Source: Pseudomonadota bacterium
Lineage (GTDB): Bacteria > Pseudomonadota > Alphaproteobacteria > Azospirillales > Azospirillaceae
DNA: 24,899 nt
Reading direction: 5' to 3'
Assembly: GCA_023416455.1 (NCBI GenBank)
Contig: JAEZHQ010000442.1
Location: 1-24,899 of the forward strand
The notes beneath the pieces were generated by a model, which was not told the origin of the DNA, searched no databases, and worked only from the letters and a program-made list of their open reading frames with translations. This document shows, in pieces, positions 8,218-14,278 of the stretch. Made by a program: the position numbers and the translations under genes. Every line of letters begins with the position of its first letter. The stretch's first letter is position 1.

Positions 8218-8901
8218 TCAGAACTTCTGGGAACGCCGGATCATGCGGTCGATCTCCTGCTGGACGAGCCGTTCGACGACCGTCGGGAGGTTCTCGTCCA
8301 GCCACTCCTTCAGCAACGGCTTCAACAGCTCGCGCACGACTTCTTCCACCGTGCGGATGCCTACCGGCATCGGGCCGATCGACAGGTCGTCGCCGAGCTG
8401 GCGGGCCAGGTGGGTGAAATGGTGCGACGCATCCTCCGCCACCCGGCGGGAGATCAGCCCGTCGTCCATCCCCGACGGGCGCGGACGCGGGCGCGGCGGC
8501 GGCGGCGGCGGGTCGTCCTCCTCGTCGAAGGCGTCGAAGCTGGGGAGCGGGCGGCGCGGTGCCGGCCGCGGCGGCGGCTCGGGCTCCGGCTCCGGGAAGG
8601 CGGGCTCCGGCTCGGCCAGCGGCTCCGGAAAGGCGGGCTCGTCGCGCCAGGGGTCCGGCTCCGGCTCCTCCTCGTCCTCCTCCATGCCCACGACCGAACC
8701 GTCGTCGCGGATCATCTGCGTCAGCTCAAGAACGTCGTCGTCCACCGGGGGTGGCGGCGGCGGTGGCGGCGGCGGCGGAGGCATGGCGGCGGCCGGCGCG
8801 GGTTCCGGCCCCTTCGCAGGTTCGCCATCCTCGGAGATGATACGCCGGATGGAGGCGAGGATTTCCTCCATCGACGGTTCTTGCTGGCCTTTATCGCTCA
8901 T
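8218..8901 (-). CDS. popZ: Polar organizing protein PopZ (DUF2497)
   Basis: The product has 227 residues in the three-part PopZ layout. The N-terminal helix SMEEILASIRRIISEDGE (10–27) is the partner-binding segment in this family. A long disordered Pro/Glu/Asp-rich linker follows, including a run of 12 prolines (bases 8746–8781). The C-terminal helices, from about residue 150 (SRRVAEDASHHFTHLARQL to EEVVRELLKPLLKEWLDENLPTVVERLVQQEI), form the oligomerisation region. PopZ builds a polar matrix that anchors ParB/parS and recruits cell-cycle proteins in alphaproteobacteria. The position directly before valS supports the assignment. The spacer upstream also holds the tolC terminators, so popZ should have its own promoter within 8902–8967, but none could be named with confidence. 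Confidence 0.92.
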   Translation of the reverse strand: MSDKGQQEPSMEEILASIRRIISEDGEPAKGPEPAPAAAMPPPPPPPPPPPPVDDDVLELTQMIRDDGSVVGMEEDEEEPEPDPWRDEPAFPEPLAEPEPAFPEPEPEPPPRPAPRRPLPSFDAFDEEDDPPPPPPRPRPRPSGMDDGLISRRVAEDASHHFTHLARQLGDDLSIGPMPVGIRTVEEVVRELLKPLLKEWLDENLPTVVERLVQQEIDRMIRRSQKF

Positions 8902-8967
8902 CGTGGCAAACCCGGGACGTCATCCTGGCCCGACCCTAGGGCAGGATTGGGCAAAAAGCCACAAGAC

Positions 8968-9018
8968 AAAAATGGCCCGCCGAAGCGGGAAGATAAAAAC
9001 GGCCCGCCGAAGCGGGCC
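8968..9018 (-). terminator. Two tandem intrinsic terminators after tolC, formed by a 27-base duplication
   Basis: On the minus strand the first terminator has the stem GGCCCGC/GCGGGCC (arms 9012–9018 and 9001–9007) with a four-base TTCG loop, followed by GTTTTTATC. The second has the stem CCCGC/GCGGG (8985–8989 and 8976–8980) with the same loop, followed by a five-T run. The units 8968–8989 and 8995–9016 match at 21 of 22 positions with a 27-base period, so one is probably a copy of the other. Mismatches have shortened the stem of the distal copy. Confidence 0.9.
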
Positions 9019-9025
9019 GCGGCGT

Positions 9026-10417
9026 TCACTCCGGCACGCCGGTGCCGAACCATTTGCCACGCACCTGGCGGTAATGCGTTTCGTCGTCATAATATTGAAC
9101 CGGCAGGGCAAGCTGCTGGGCGGTCAATTGACCGATGGCCCCGAGAACCGTGAAGGCGGCGACCATTTCGTTGCGTTGTGCGCGCACCAGATTCACGCGC
9201 GCGTTGAGAAGCTCCTGCTCCTGGTTCAGCACGTCGAGAACGGTGCGCGAGCCGACCTGCGCTTCCTGGCGGACACCTTCCAGCGCGATCTCGGCGGCCT
9301 TGATCTGCGCCTGGAAGGACTCGGTGCTGGCGCGGGCGGTCTGCAACGACTGCCAGGCGCTGATGGCGCCCTCGGTCGCCTGGCGGCGTGCGTCTTCGAT
9401 TTGCAGGCGCGCCTGATTGGCGGAGTGCTTGGCCTCGCGGACCAGCGCCTCCGGCAGGCCGGCCTGATAGAGCGGGATGGTCACCTGCGCAACCACCTGC
9501 GCGCTGTCCGTCCGGTTCAGCTCGATGCCCGAGGTGCGGCCCGGGTCGTAGACCCGCTGGCCCTGGGCCGACAGGGTGGCCGTCGGCAGGAGGCGGCCAT
9601 ACTGCTGGTCGACCGCCTCGCGCTGCGCCGACTCGGTGTAGCTGGCGGCCAGCACCGACGGGTTGTTGGCGCGCGCCATCTCCACCACCTCGTCGAGCGT
9701 GGCCGGCAGCCTGAAGCGCGGCTTGGGCGCCTTCAGCGTCCCGGGCATGCTGCCGACGACCCGCTGGTAGGCGGCGCGCGAGGCTTCGAGCGTGCCCTCG
9801 GCGGAAATGCGCGCCGCGATGGACTGGGCGAGGCGCGACTCGGACTGGCTGACGTCGGTGCGGGTGTACTCGCCGACGCGGAAACGGTCGCGCGCCGCGT
9901 CGAGCTGGCGGCGCAGCACCTGAACGTTGTTGGCCTGGAGTTCCAGCACCGCCTGGTTCTGCACGACGTCCAGATAGGACTGGGCGGCGTTCAGCAGGGT
10001 CTGCTGCTCGCTGCTCAGCAGGGTGGCGCGTTGCGCCTCCACCAGCCGCTCGGCCCGGCGGACGGCGGGGGCCACGGTGGCGTCGTAAAGGGGTTGGGTG
10101 GCGGCGATGCCGACGCTCTTGGGGTTGGCCTCCGACCCGGTCGAGCCGCCTTCGAACGTGCTGTTGCCGGTGGCGCGGCTGATCCCCGCGGTCGCGCGGA
10201 CGGTCGGGCGGTAACCGGAGAGCGCCTGGGGCACGCTCTCGTCGACCGCGCGCAGGCGGGCGCGCTGGGCGCCCAGCGCCGGGTTGTTGGCGTAGGCCTG
10301 GGCCAGCGCCTCTTCGAGGGTCTGCCCCCACGCGGTGCCGGCCGCACCTCCGACGACGACACCCAATGCGAGGGCTGTACCCAGGAGTCGGCGCGCGAAA
10401 CAGCTTCGCACAGTCAT
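9026..10417 (-). CDS. tolC: TolC-family outer-membrane channel protein
   Basis: The product has 463 residues with a signal peptide ending TAWGQ and the mature start TLEEALAQAYANNPALGAQRARL, the standard opening of the TolC repeat. Two outer-membrane-factor repeats follow, with family motifs such as YNNP-like heptads, TRTDVSQSESRLAQS and GSRTVLDVLNQEQELLNARVN. It should form the outer-membrane/periplasmic tunnel for type I secretion or RND/MFS efflux. The ATG at 10415–10417 is chosen because the signal peptide begins there. The stop of the rhodanese gene ends only two bases before it, so translation is probably coupled. Transcription ends at the duplicated terminators immediately downstream. 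Confidence 0.94.
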   Translation of the reverse strand: MTVRSCFARRLLGTALALGVVVGGAAGTAWGQTLEEALAQAYANNPALGAQRARLRAVDESVPQALSGYRPTVRATAGISRATGNSTFEGGSTGSEANPKSVGIAATQPLYDATVAPAVRRAERLVEAQRATLLSSEQQTLLNAAQSYLDVVQNQAVLELQANNVQVLRRQLDAARDRFRVGEYTRTDVSQSESRLAQSIAARISAEGTLEASRAAYQRVVGSMPGTLKAPKPRFRLPATLDEVVEMARANNPSVLAASYTESAQREAVDQQYGRLLPTATLSAQGQRVYDPGRTSGIELNRTDSAQVVAQVTIPLYQAGLPEALVREAKHSANQARLQIEDARRQATEGAISAWQSLQTARASTESFQAQIKAAEIALEGVRQEAQVGSRTVLDVLNQEQELLNARVNLVRAQRNEMVAAFTVLGAIGQLTAQQLALPVQYYDDETHYRQVRGKWFGTGVPE

Positions 10418-10419
10418 GT

Positions 10420-10746
10420 TCAGTAGACCTTCATGTTCGGATCGATTCGGCGGGCCCACGCATCGACTCCGCCGTCCAGATTGACCGCGCGGTCGAATCC
10501 CTGCGCGCGCAGCCACAGGGTGACCTGCGCGCTGCGCCCGCCATGATGGCACACGACGACGATGTCGCGGTCTTTCGGCAACTCGCCCACCCGCCCCGGC
10601 AGCGTTCCCATGGGAATGAAGAGGCTGTCGGGGATGGCGCAGATGGCCACCTCCTGCGGTTCGCGGACGTCGAGCAGGAGAGGCGTGCCACCGGATCGGC
10701 GGAGCCCGTCCAATTCTTCAACCTGGATCGCGAACGGCGCCGGCAT
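10420..10746 (-). CDS. Single-domain rhodanese-like sulfurtransferase
   Basis: This 108-residue protein is a single rhodanese module, similar in size to GlpE. It contains LLLDVREPQE (23–32), the active-site loop CHHGGRS with Cys66 as the expected persulfide-forming residue, and the terminal DGGVDAWARR motif. The sulfur donor and acceptor cannot be predicted. GGAGG lies 11 bases before the ATG at 10744–10746, a longer spacing than usual, but no better in-frame start was found. It sits between pcm and tolC on the same strand, 68 bases after pcm and two bases before tolC. A role in thiol handling at or near the export machinery is possible but not supported by sequence. Confidence 0.88.
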   Translation of the reverse strand: MPAPFAIQVEELDGLRRSGGTPLLLDVREPQEVAICAIPDSLFIPMGTLPGRVGELPKDRDIVVVCHHGGRSAQVTLWLRAQGFDRAVNLDGGVDAWARRIDPNMKVY

Positions 10747-10814
10747 AGGCTTGGGAACCTCCGTTTGAGGGCGAGGCGTCCGGAGCCGGGCGCCTCGGGA
10801 AACGGTTTCAGGCG

Positions 10815-11471
10815 TCAGAAGACGAAGGCGGGCTTCGGCTCGAACCCGGGGAGCTGGCGGGGACGCGCCTCGAACAGGACGCGGCCGGACACCACCCCGC
10901 CGACCCGCTGGAACAGCTTCACCTCGCCCACCCCGCGCTCGCCGTGCACGGCCGCGACCAGGCGGCCTCCCTCGGCGAGCTGCGCGGTGATGTTCTCGGG
11001 CACCTCCGCGACCAGCCCCTCGACGACGATCACGTCGTAGGGCGCCTGGGCCGGGTAGCCTTCGGTCAGCGGCGCGGTGATGACGACCACGTTGTCGGCC
11101 CCGACCTCGGCCAGGGCCTCGCCGGCCCGCCGGGCCAGATCGGCGTCGGATTCGATGCCGACCACGGTCGCCGCGAGGCGGGCGAGCACGGCGGTCGAAT
11201 AGCCGCTGCCGCTGCCGATGTCGAGCACCACGTCGCTTTCCTGCACGCCCGCTTCCTGGAGCATGCGGGCGAACACCATCGGCTCCATCAGGTAGCGCCC
11301 GTTGCCGATGGCGATGTCCTCGTCCACATAGGCGATGCCGCGCGCCGCCTTCGGAACGAACAGTTCGCGGGGAATGTCGAGCATGGCCTCGACGAGCCGA
11401 TGGTCGGTGACCTTGTTCGGGCGGATCTGCCCCTCGACCATGTGGAAACGGGCGGCGGCGTAATCGGACAT
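10815..11471 (-). CDS. pcm: Protein-L-isoaspartate O-methyltransferase family protein
   Basis: The product has 218 residues. The N-terminal part contains the family segment MLDIPRELFVP (30–40) and the loop AYVDEDIAIGNGRYLMEPMVFARML. The SAM-binding motif I is VVLDIGSGSGYSTAVLARL, followed by the acidic residue in VVGIESD, and later YDVIVVEG. PCMT enzymes methylate isoaspartyl residues in aged proteins using S-adenosylmethionine. This copy belongs to the tolC-linked alphaproteobacterial type, whose substrate has not been firmly established, so the repair role is inferred from family. The ATG at 11469–11471 gives the standard MSDYAAAR N-terminus, but no good Shine-Dalgarno is visible. It is the first gene of the pcm–rhodanese–tolC operon. 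Confidence 0.88.
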   Translation of the reverse strand: MSDYAAARFHMVEGQIRPNKVTDHRLVEAMLDIPRELFVPKAARGIAYVDEDIAIGNGRYLMEPMVFARMLQEAGVQESDVVLDIGSGSGYSTAVLARLAATVVGIESDADLARRAGEALAEVGADNVVVITAPLTEGYPAQAPYDVIVVEGLVAEVPENITAQLAEGGRLVAAVHGERGVGEVKLFQRVGGVVSGRVLFEARPRQLPGFEPKPAFVF

Positions 11472-11546
11472 GGCGGTCGCTTATTGATTTGTTGTGACGG
11501 GCGCGGCGCCAAGCCGATCGCGGACGGCTTCGCTGCCTTAGTCGCG

Positions 11547-11575
11547 TATATATCTGCAAAGCGGCATGAACACAA
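11547..11575 (-). promoter_or_regulatory. Candidate promoter of the pcm–rhodanese–tolC operon
   Basis: On the minus strand, TTGTGT (11570–11575) and TATATA (11547–11552) are separated by 17 bases, about 75 bases before the pcm start. The surrounding bases are AT-richer than the genome. It diverges from the tRNA-Cys promoter about 50 bases away. Confidence 0.4.
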
Positions 11576-11625
11576 CGACACACCAGGGGGATGCGGGTGG
11601 TGTGACGATCCGCGCGACGAGCCGC

Positions 11626-11654
11626 TTGACCGGCCTGCCGGAGGGCATTATATG
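11626..11654 (+). promoter_or_regulatory. Sigma70-type promoter of tRNA-Cys
   Basis: TTGACC (11626–11631) and TATATG (11649–11654) are separated by exactly 17 bases. The -10 element lies 52 bases before the mature 5' end of the tRNA, a normal distance for a leader that is removed. Confidence 0.7.
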
Positions 11655-11706
11655 TGCGCCCCACGCTGCGGCGCTTCCGATGGAGGCGCCGAAATGCCCT
11701 AGGGAT

Positions 11707-11780
11707 GGCGCGGTGGCAGAGTGGTGATGCAGCGGACTGCAAATCCGTGTACGTGGGTTCGATTCCCGCCCGTGCCTCCA
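11707..11780 (+). tRNA. tRNA-Cys (anticodon GCA), CCA encoded
   Basis: A 74-base cloverleaf can be drawn. The acceptor arms GGCGCGG and CCGTGCC pair with one G-T. The D-arm region is GCAGAGTGGTGATGC, the anticodon loop CTGCAAA places GCA at 11739–11741, and the T-arm is GTGGGTTCGATTCCCGC. The discriminator base is T, as expected for tRNA-Cys, and CCA is encoded. It has its own promoter and terminator and is not followed by another tRNA. Confidence 0.97.
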
Positions 11781-11821
11781 TCCTAGGAAAGCAAGCCAGA
11801 CCGATAGGAACGATTTGGACC

Positions 11822-11844
11822 GGCCCCGCCCAGCGGGGCCTTTT
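11822..11844 (+). terminator. Intrinsic terminator of tRNA-Cys
   Basis: A perfect eight-base stem, GGCCCCGC (11822–11829) with GCGGGGCC (11833–11840), has a three-base loop and is followed by TTTT. It lies 42 bases after the CCA end. Confidence 0.9.
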
Positions 11845-12016
11845 CGGCGTTGTCCGCAGTCCGAGGCTCCGTCCGGCGCCCTCCTGATGCGGCCGGCGCG
11901 CCCGGCCGCCGGGCGACGGCCCCGCTCCTCTTCCCTTCCCGGCCGGACAGCATCCTCCCGGTCGCCCCCCGATCCCTGCCCCGGTTCCCACGCCGCGTCA
12001 TGGGCGCCGAATCGGA

Positions 12017-12052
12017 TTGCGGACCCGCGGAGCGTTGCGGACCCGCGGAGCG
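12017..12052. repeat. Perfect 18-base tandem duplication
   Basis: The unit TTGCGGACCCGCGGAGCG occurs at 12017–12034 and again, identical, at 12035–12052. A part of each unit, CCGCGG, is self-complementary. It lies in non-coding sequence and has no assigned role; replication slippage is the simplest origin. Confidence 0.9.
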
Positions 12053-12214
12053 GCGGCCCCGCCCCGGCCGGTGGGCCGTCGGATTGCCCAGGCGTTCCAG
12101 CCACCTCCGCGGGCGGTTGGCCGCGCCGGGACGGCCGCGGCGCCGTTCGGCAACGGCACCCGGACGAAATCATGGACTTGCAGACGTTACTGTGAATACG
12201 GGCGATTTCATTCA

Positions 12215-12240
12215 AGACGCCAAGTCATGATCCGGCGTCT
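12215..12240. promoter_or_regulatory. Inverted repeat upstream of the secreted-protein promoter, possible operator
   Basis: AGACGCC (12215–12221) and GGCGTCT (12234–12240) are perfect inverted copies separated by 12 bases whose centre is TCATGA. The repeat lies 24 bases upstream of the candidate -35 element. This placement would suit an activator site, but no regulator is recognised. Confidence 0.3.
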
Positions 12241-12264
12241 CGCAAGACATCTTTCAATAAACAG

Positions 12265-12293
12265 TTGATAGTTCTCGGTATTATTGCTAAAAC
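12265..12293 (+). promoter_or_regulatory. Candidate promoter of the 137-residue secreted protein
   Basis: TTGATA (12265–12270) and TAAAAC (12288–12293) are spaced by 17 bases in an AT-rich patch. Use of this promoter would give a leader of about 120 bases before the ATG at 12421. Confidence 0.45.
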
Positions 12294-12390
12294 TCTGCGC
12301 ATCGCAGGTGAATTGCTCCAGGGAATCGCATCCGATGAACGCGGATTCGAAAGGGCGTCGCCTTGCCGATGGACAGCAACATCAAATTGA

Positions 12391-12412
12391 TGCGCGCCGT
12401 GCGCGCAGGAGG
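12391..12412 (+). promoter_or_regulatory. GC-rich hairpin abutting a perfect Shine-Dalgarno
   Basis: TGCGCGC (12391–12397) and GCGCGCA (12401–12407) form a seven-base stem with a three-base CGT loop. The last base of the stem is the first A of AGGAGG (12407–12412), which lies eight bases before the ATG. A hairpin placed here could affect ribosome access or mRNA stability, though the core of the Shine-Dalgarno stays unpaired in this fold. Confidence 0.5.
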
Positions 12413-12420
12413 ATTTCAAA

Positions 12421-12834
12421 ATGAAGCGTTGGAACATGGCCCTGCTGATCTTGGCCCCCGTCGCCGGCCTTTCGCTCGCCGCCGCAAGCGCCCACGCGGC
12501 GGTGTTTGTCTGTGCCGGTCCGGAAGACTGCGTGAACCGCGCCCCCATAACGCAGGCGCAGTACGACCGGAAATCCACCGACGGCGAGTCGACCTCGGTG
12601 CGGGAAACCCTGAGCAACTCGGCCAACCAGTCGATCAAGAACGGCTACGAGAGCATCGGCGGCACCGACCTCGCCATCACGAAGTTCTGGCACAAGGGAG
12701 GCACCCTGCCCTTCGACGACACCTACGAGCACGTCACGCTGGAGGTGTACAAGAACGGGGCCTACCAGAAGACCTGCCACGCCTACTCCTTCCGGACGAG
12801 CCTGGTCGGGCCGTACCAGGCCTCCTGCAACTAG
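12421..12834 (+). CDS. Secreted 137-residue protein of unknown function with four cysteines
   Basis: I do not recognise this protein. It begins with a clear Sec signal peptide (MKRWNMALLILAPVAG), probably cleaved after AHA at residue 26. The mature part of about 111 residues has four cysteines (31, 37, 119 and 136), which could form two disulfides in the periplasm or outside the cell. It is polar, rich in Thr, Ser and Tyr, and ends ASCN. The ATG has a perfect AGGAGG at an eight-base spacing, so the start is well supported and expression may be high. It has its own AT-rich promoter region, lies between tRNA-Cys and tRNA-Asn, and has no operon partner. Its isolated position beside tRNA genes could reflect acquisition, but its codon use looks like that of its neighbours. 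Confidence 0.82.
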   Translation: MKRWNMALLILAPVAGLSLAAASAHAAVFVCAGPEDCVNRAPITQAQYDRKSTDGESTSVRETLSNSANQSIKNGYESIGGTDLAITKFWHKGGTLPFDDTYEHVTLEVYKNGAYQKTCHAYSFRTSLVGPYQASCN

Positions 12835-12896
12835 GAGTCGGCGCGGGCCGGGTGCGGCGCCGACGCGCTCCCACGAATTTTTCCGGCCGTAGGGGC

Positions 12897-12925
12897 TTGG
12901 CATTCGCGAGCGTGTCGGCTATATA
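12897..12925 (+). promoter_or_regulatory. Sigma70-type promoter of tRNA-Asn with a palindromic -10 region
   Basis: TTGGCA (12897–12902) and TATATA (12920–12925) are 17 bases apart, and the -10 ends 30 bases before the tRNA. The -10 element sits in the centre of the perfect 14-base palindrome CGGCTATATAGCCG (12916–12929). Confidence 0.7.
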
Positions 12926-12955
12926 GCCGCCCACGCCGCGAGCGGCCCGCACTGA

Positions 12956-13031
12956 TCCCGGTTAGCTCAGTCGGTAGAGCAGCGGACTGTTAATCCGCGT
13001 GTCGCTGGTTCGAGTCCAGCACCGGGAGCCA
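12956..13031 (+). tRNA. tRNA-Asn (anticodon GTT), CCA encoded
   Basis: A 76-base cloverleaf can be drawn. The acceptor arms TCCCGGT and ACCGGGA pair fully. The D-arm is GCTCAGTCGGTAGAGC, the anticodon loop CTGTTAA places GTT at 12989–12991, the T-arm is CTGGTTCGAGTCCAG, the discriminator is G, and CCA is encoded. Confidence 0.98.
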
Positions 13032-13034
13032 ATT

Positions 13035-13073
13035 GAACGGGGCCGGACTTCCAAGCGAAGTCCGGCCCCGTTC
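13035..13073 (+). terminator. Strong terminator hairpin of tRNA-Asn
   Basis: A perfect 16-base stem runs from GAACGGGGCCGGACTT (13035–13050) to its complement at 13058–13073, with a seven-base loop. It starts three bases after the CCA end. The following bases, CCATTT, give only a weak T-run. Confidence 0.85.
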
Positions 13074-13173
13074 CATTTCACGATACCACCTTAGGCATGG
13101 CCGAAAGACCGCGGCCGCCTTGCCCTCCGTCCGGCTGACTCCGGACCGGCAGCGAGGCCATAATCCTGCCCGC

Positions 13174-13214
13174 TGCCCATGGCGCCCGATGGAAGCGATC
13201 GAGCGCCATGGGCA
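13174..13214. repeat. Long imperfect palindrome (hairpin) in non-coding sequence
   Basis: TGCCCATGGCGC (13174–13185) pairs perfectly with GCGCCATGGGCA (13203–13214). After one mismatch, an inner CGAT/ATCG stem (13187–13190 and 13198–13201) closes a seven-base loop. No T-run follows, so it does not look like a terminator. Its core, GCCATGGGCATG followed by a G-rich stretch, also occurs in the palindrome at 17906–17930. The rest of 13074–13308 shows no gene. Confidence 0.7.
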
Positions 13215-13308
13215 TGAGGTCCGGAGATCTCCGGTCTTTGGTCCTCTTGCGGCGGCTTTGTGGTGCTTTGAAGCGTTCTGGTGGCGTTCCTGCCGATGGA
13301 GGGGCTCC

Positions 13309-13509
13309 GTGGCACTTCACGACGAACCCATGCACGACGAGGAAGCGGACTGGGAAAGCGGCTGGATCGGGGCCGCCGTCATCTTTGCGCTGGCCACGCT
13401 GGCGGCGGTCGTCATCCTGGGGGGCGACTGGCAGCAGTCGCAAGGCCCGGACGAGTTCTCGCTGCCCGAAAGCAAGCGCACGATGCTGATGGCGCCCCTG
13501 CCACGCTGA
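13309..13509 (+). CDS. Small single-helix membrane protein, function unknown
   Basis: The likely product has 66 residues. An acidic N-terminal stretch (HDEEADWESG) is followed by one transmembrane helix (about residues 19–41, WIGAAVIFALATLAAVVILGG) and a short polar tail. By the charge rule the acidic N-terminus is probably outside. GTG at 13309 is chosen because GGAGGGG (13298–13304) lies just upstream; ATG at 13330 has no such site and would give 59 residues. I do not recognise a family. The gene stands alone, facing two minus-strand small genes. Confidence 0.6.
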   Translation: MALHDEPMHDEEADWESGWIGAAVIFALATLAAVVILGGDWQQSQGPDEFSLPESKRTMLMAPLPR

Positions 13510-13566
13510 GGCGGAGGGGCACCGGCCAGTCAGGTCTCAACGGGCCAGGTCTCGGCGGGCCAGGTC

Positions 13567-13809
13567 TCAGCCGGTCAGATCGTCGAAGACGGCGTGATCG
13601 CCGGAGGTGCCGGCCTCTTCGGCCATCTGCACGATGTTCCGTTTCCATTCCCCGCACCAGTCGGTGGTCAGGGTCACCGGGAATTTTCCGTCAGGGTCGC
13701 GCGGCGTCACCACCGGCGGGTAGCGGCGGCACACCCCCTTCGGTCCCCTCTGGCGGATACCCTGCCCTTCCCAGAAGCGGCAGGTGTAGCAGTTGTCGAC
13801 TCGCTTCAT
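13567..13809 (-). CDS. 80-residue four-cysteine protein, probable small metal-binding protein
   Basis: The product starts MKRVDNCYTCRFWEGQG. It has a Cys pattern CxxC (7 and 10), then Cys27 in GVCRRYPP and Cys52 in DWCGEW, giving a C-x2-C-x16-C-x24-C set that could bind zinc or an Fe–S cluster. Similar short proteins with CxxCxFW, CRRxPP and WCGE motifs are common in alphaproteobacteria and have no known function. No signal peptide is present, so it should be cytoplasmic. A purine-rich stretch (GGAGAAGGG) precedes the ATG by about ten bases. It is 128 bases downstream of the 58-residue gene on the same strand. Confidence 0.75.
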   Translation of the reverse strand: MKRVDNCYTCRFWEGQGIRQRGPKGVCRRYPPVVTPRDPDGKFPVTLTTDWCGEWKRNIVQMAEEAGTSGDHAVFDDLTG

Positions 13810-13937
13810 CGCGGGAACGCCCTTCTCCAGTCGGCCACGGCGGCGAGCCGGGCGGCGCCATACTCGGACAACCGGCGCGCCGGCGTCGATGGGGAAATGC
13901 GACGCCGGCCCCGGTCCGTTTCCCGCGCTTCCGACGC

Positions 13938-14114
13938 CTATTCCCGCGGCGGCTTGCCCCGCTTCATGGTGTCCGCGCATTGGGCGTAGAAGGCCTTGAT
14001 GTCGGCGTCCAGGTCGCGCCGCCGCCGCTCGCCCGGCGACCCGTCCGGCGCCTCGGCCAGGCGCTGGAACTCCGCCACCGCCTGCTCCAGTTCGCGTTCG
14101 TTGCTGATCGGCAT
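13938..14114 (-). CDS. Short helical hypothetical protein (58 residues)
   Basis: The product begins MPISNERELEQAVAEFQRL and ends MKRGKPPRE. It is highly charged and predicted to be mostly helical, with an Arg cluster near its middle (GERRRRDLDADIKAFY) and no signal peptide or membrane segment. GGAG lies eight bases before the ATG at 14112–14114. Codon positions show the genome's strong third-position GC. I do not recognise a characterised family; the regular heptad-like spacing suggests a small coiled-coil or binding protein. Confidence 0.65.
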   Translation of the reverse strand: MPISNERELEQAVAEFQRLAEAPDGSPGERRRRDLDADIKAFYAQCADTMKRGKPPRE

Positions 14115-14160
14115 TCCTTGTGCTCCGCGTCGCTGTCTTCCCCGGCAAACAGGAGAGGTG

Positions 14161-14205
14161 CCCCGCCGGTTTCCTCCCGGTCGCCACTTGATGGCGAAGG
14201 CGGGG
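14161..14205. other. Two-part hairpin in the divergent spacer
   Basis: CCCCGCC (14161–14167) pairs with GGCGGGG (14199–14205). Inside it, TCGCCA (14181–14186) pairs with TGGCGA (14192–14197) around a five-base loop. It lies between the divergent 58-residue gene and the S1C-like gene. The following TTCTCATTT on the plus strand resembles a weak terminator tail, but nothing upstream is transcribed in that direction. Confidence 0.35.
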
Positions 14206-14278
14206 TTCTCATTTCACTGGCGTGGACTCAAGCGAATCGGGCGGCCGGCCCGGACCAGCCCCGGCGAGGGAGGGACGC

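Larger units (their letters stand above)
11845..12264. other. Intergenic stretch without a convincing gene
   Basis: About 420 bases separate the tRNA-Cys terminator from the promoter of the secreted-protein gene. The left part is GC-rich and its open frames are Arg/Pro-rich random types. From about 12180 the sequence becomes AT-richer. The only structures seen are an 18-base tandem duplication (12017–12052) and an inverted repeat (12215–12240). Confidence 0.6.

Noticed and set aside
8243..10426. Plus-strand open frame of about 730 codons
   Set aside because: It is antisense to popZ and tolC, crosses their spacer and terminators, and shows no domain.
12017..12052. CRISPR-like repeat
   Set aside because: Only two directly adjoining 18-base copies without spacers; a simple tandem duplication explains it.
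12421..12834. tRNA-flanked genomic island
   Set aside because: No integrase, direct repeat of a tRNA end or mobile gene was seen between tRNA-Cys and tRNA-Asn; one lone gene is not enough to call an island.
13174..13214. Palindrome as a transcription terminator
   Set aside because: No T-run follows on either strand, and the tRNA-Asn transcript already meets a strong hairpin at 13035–13073.
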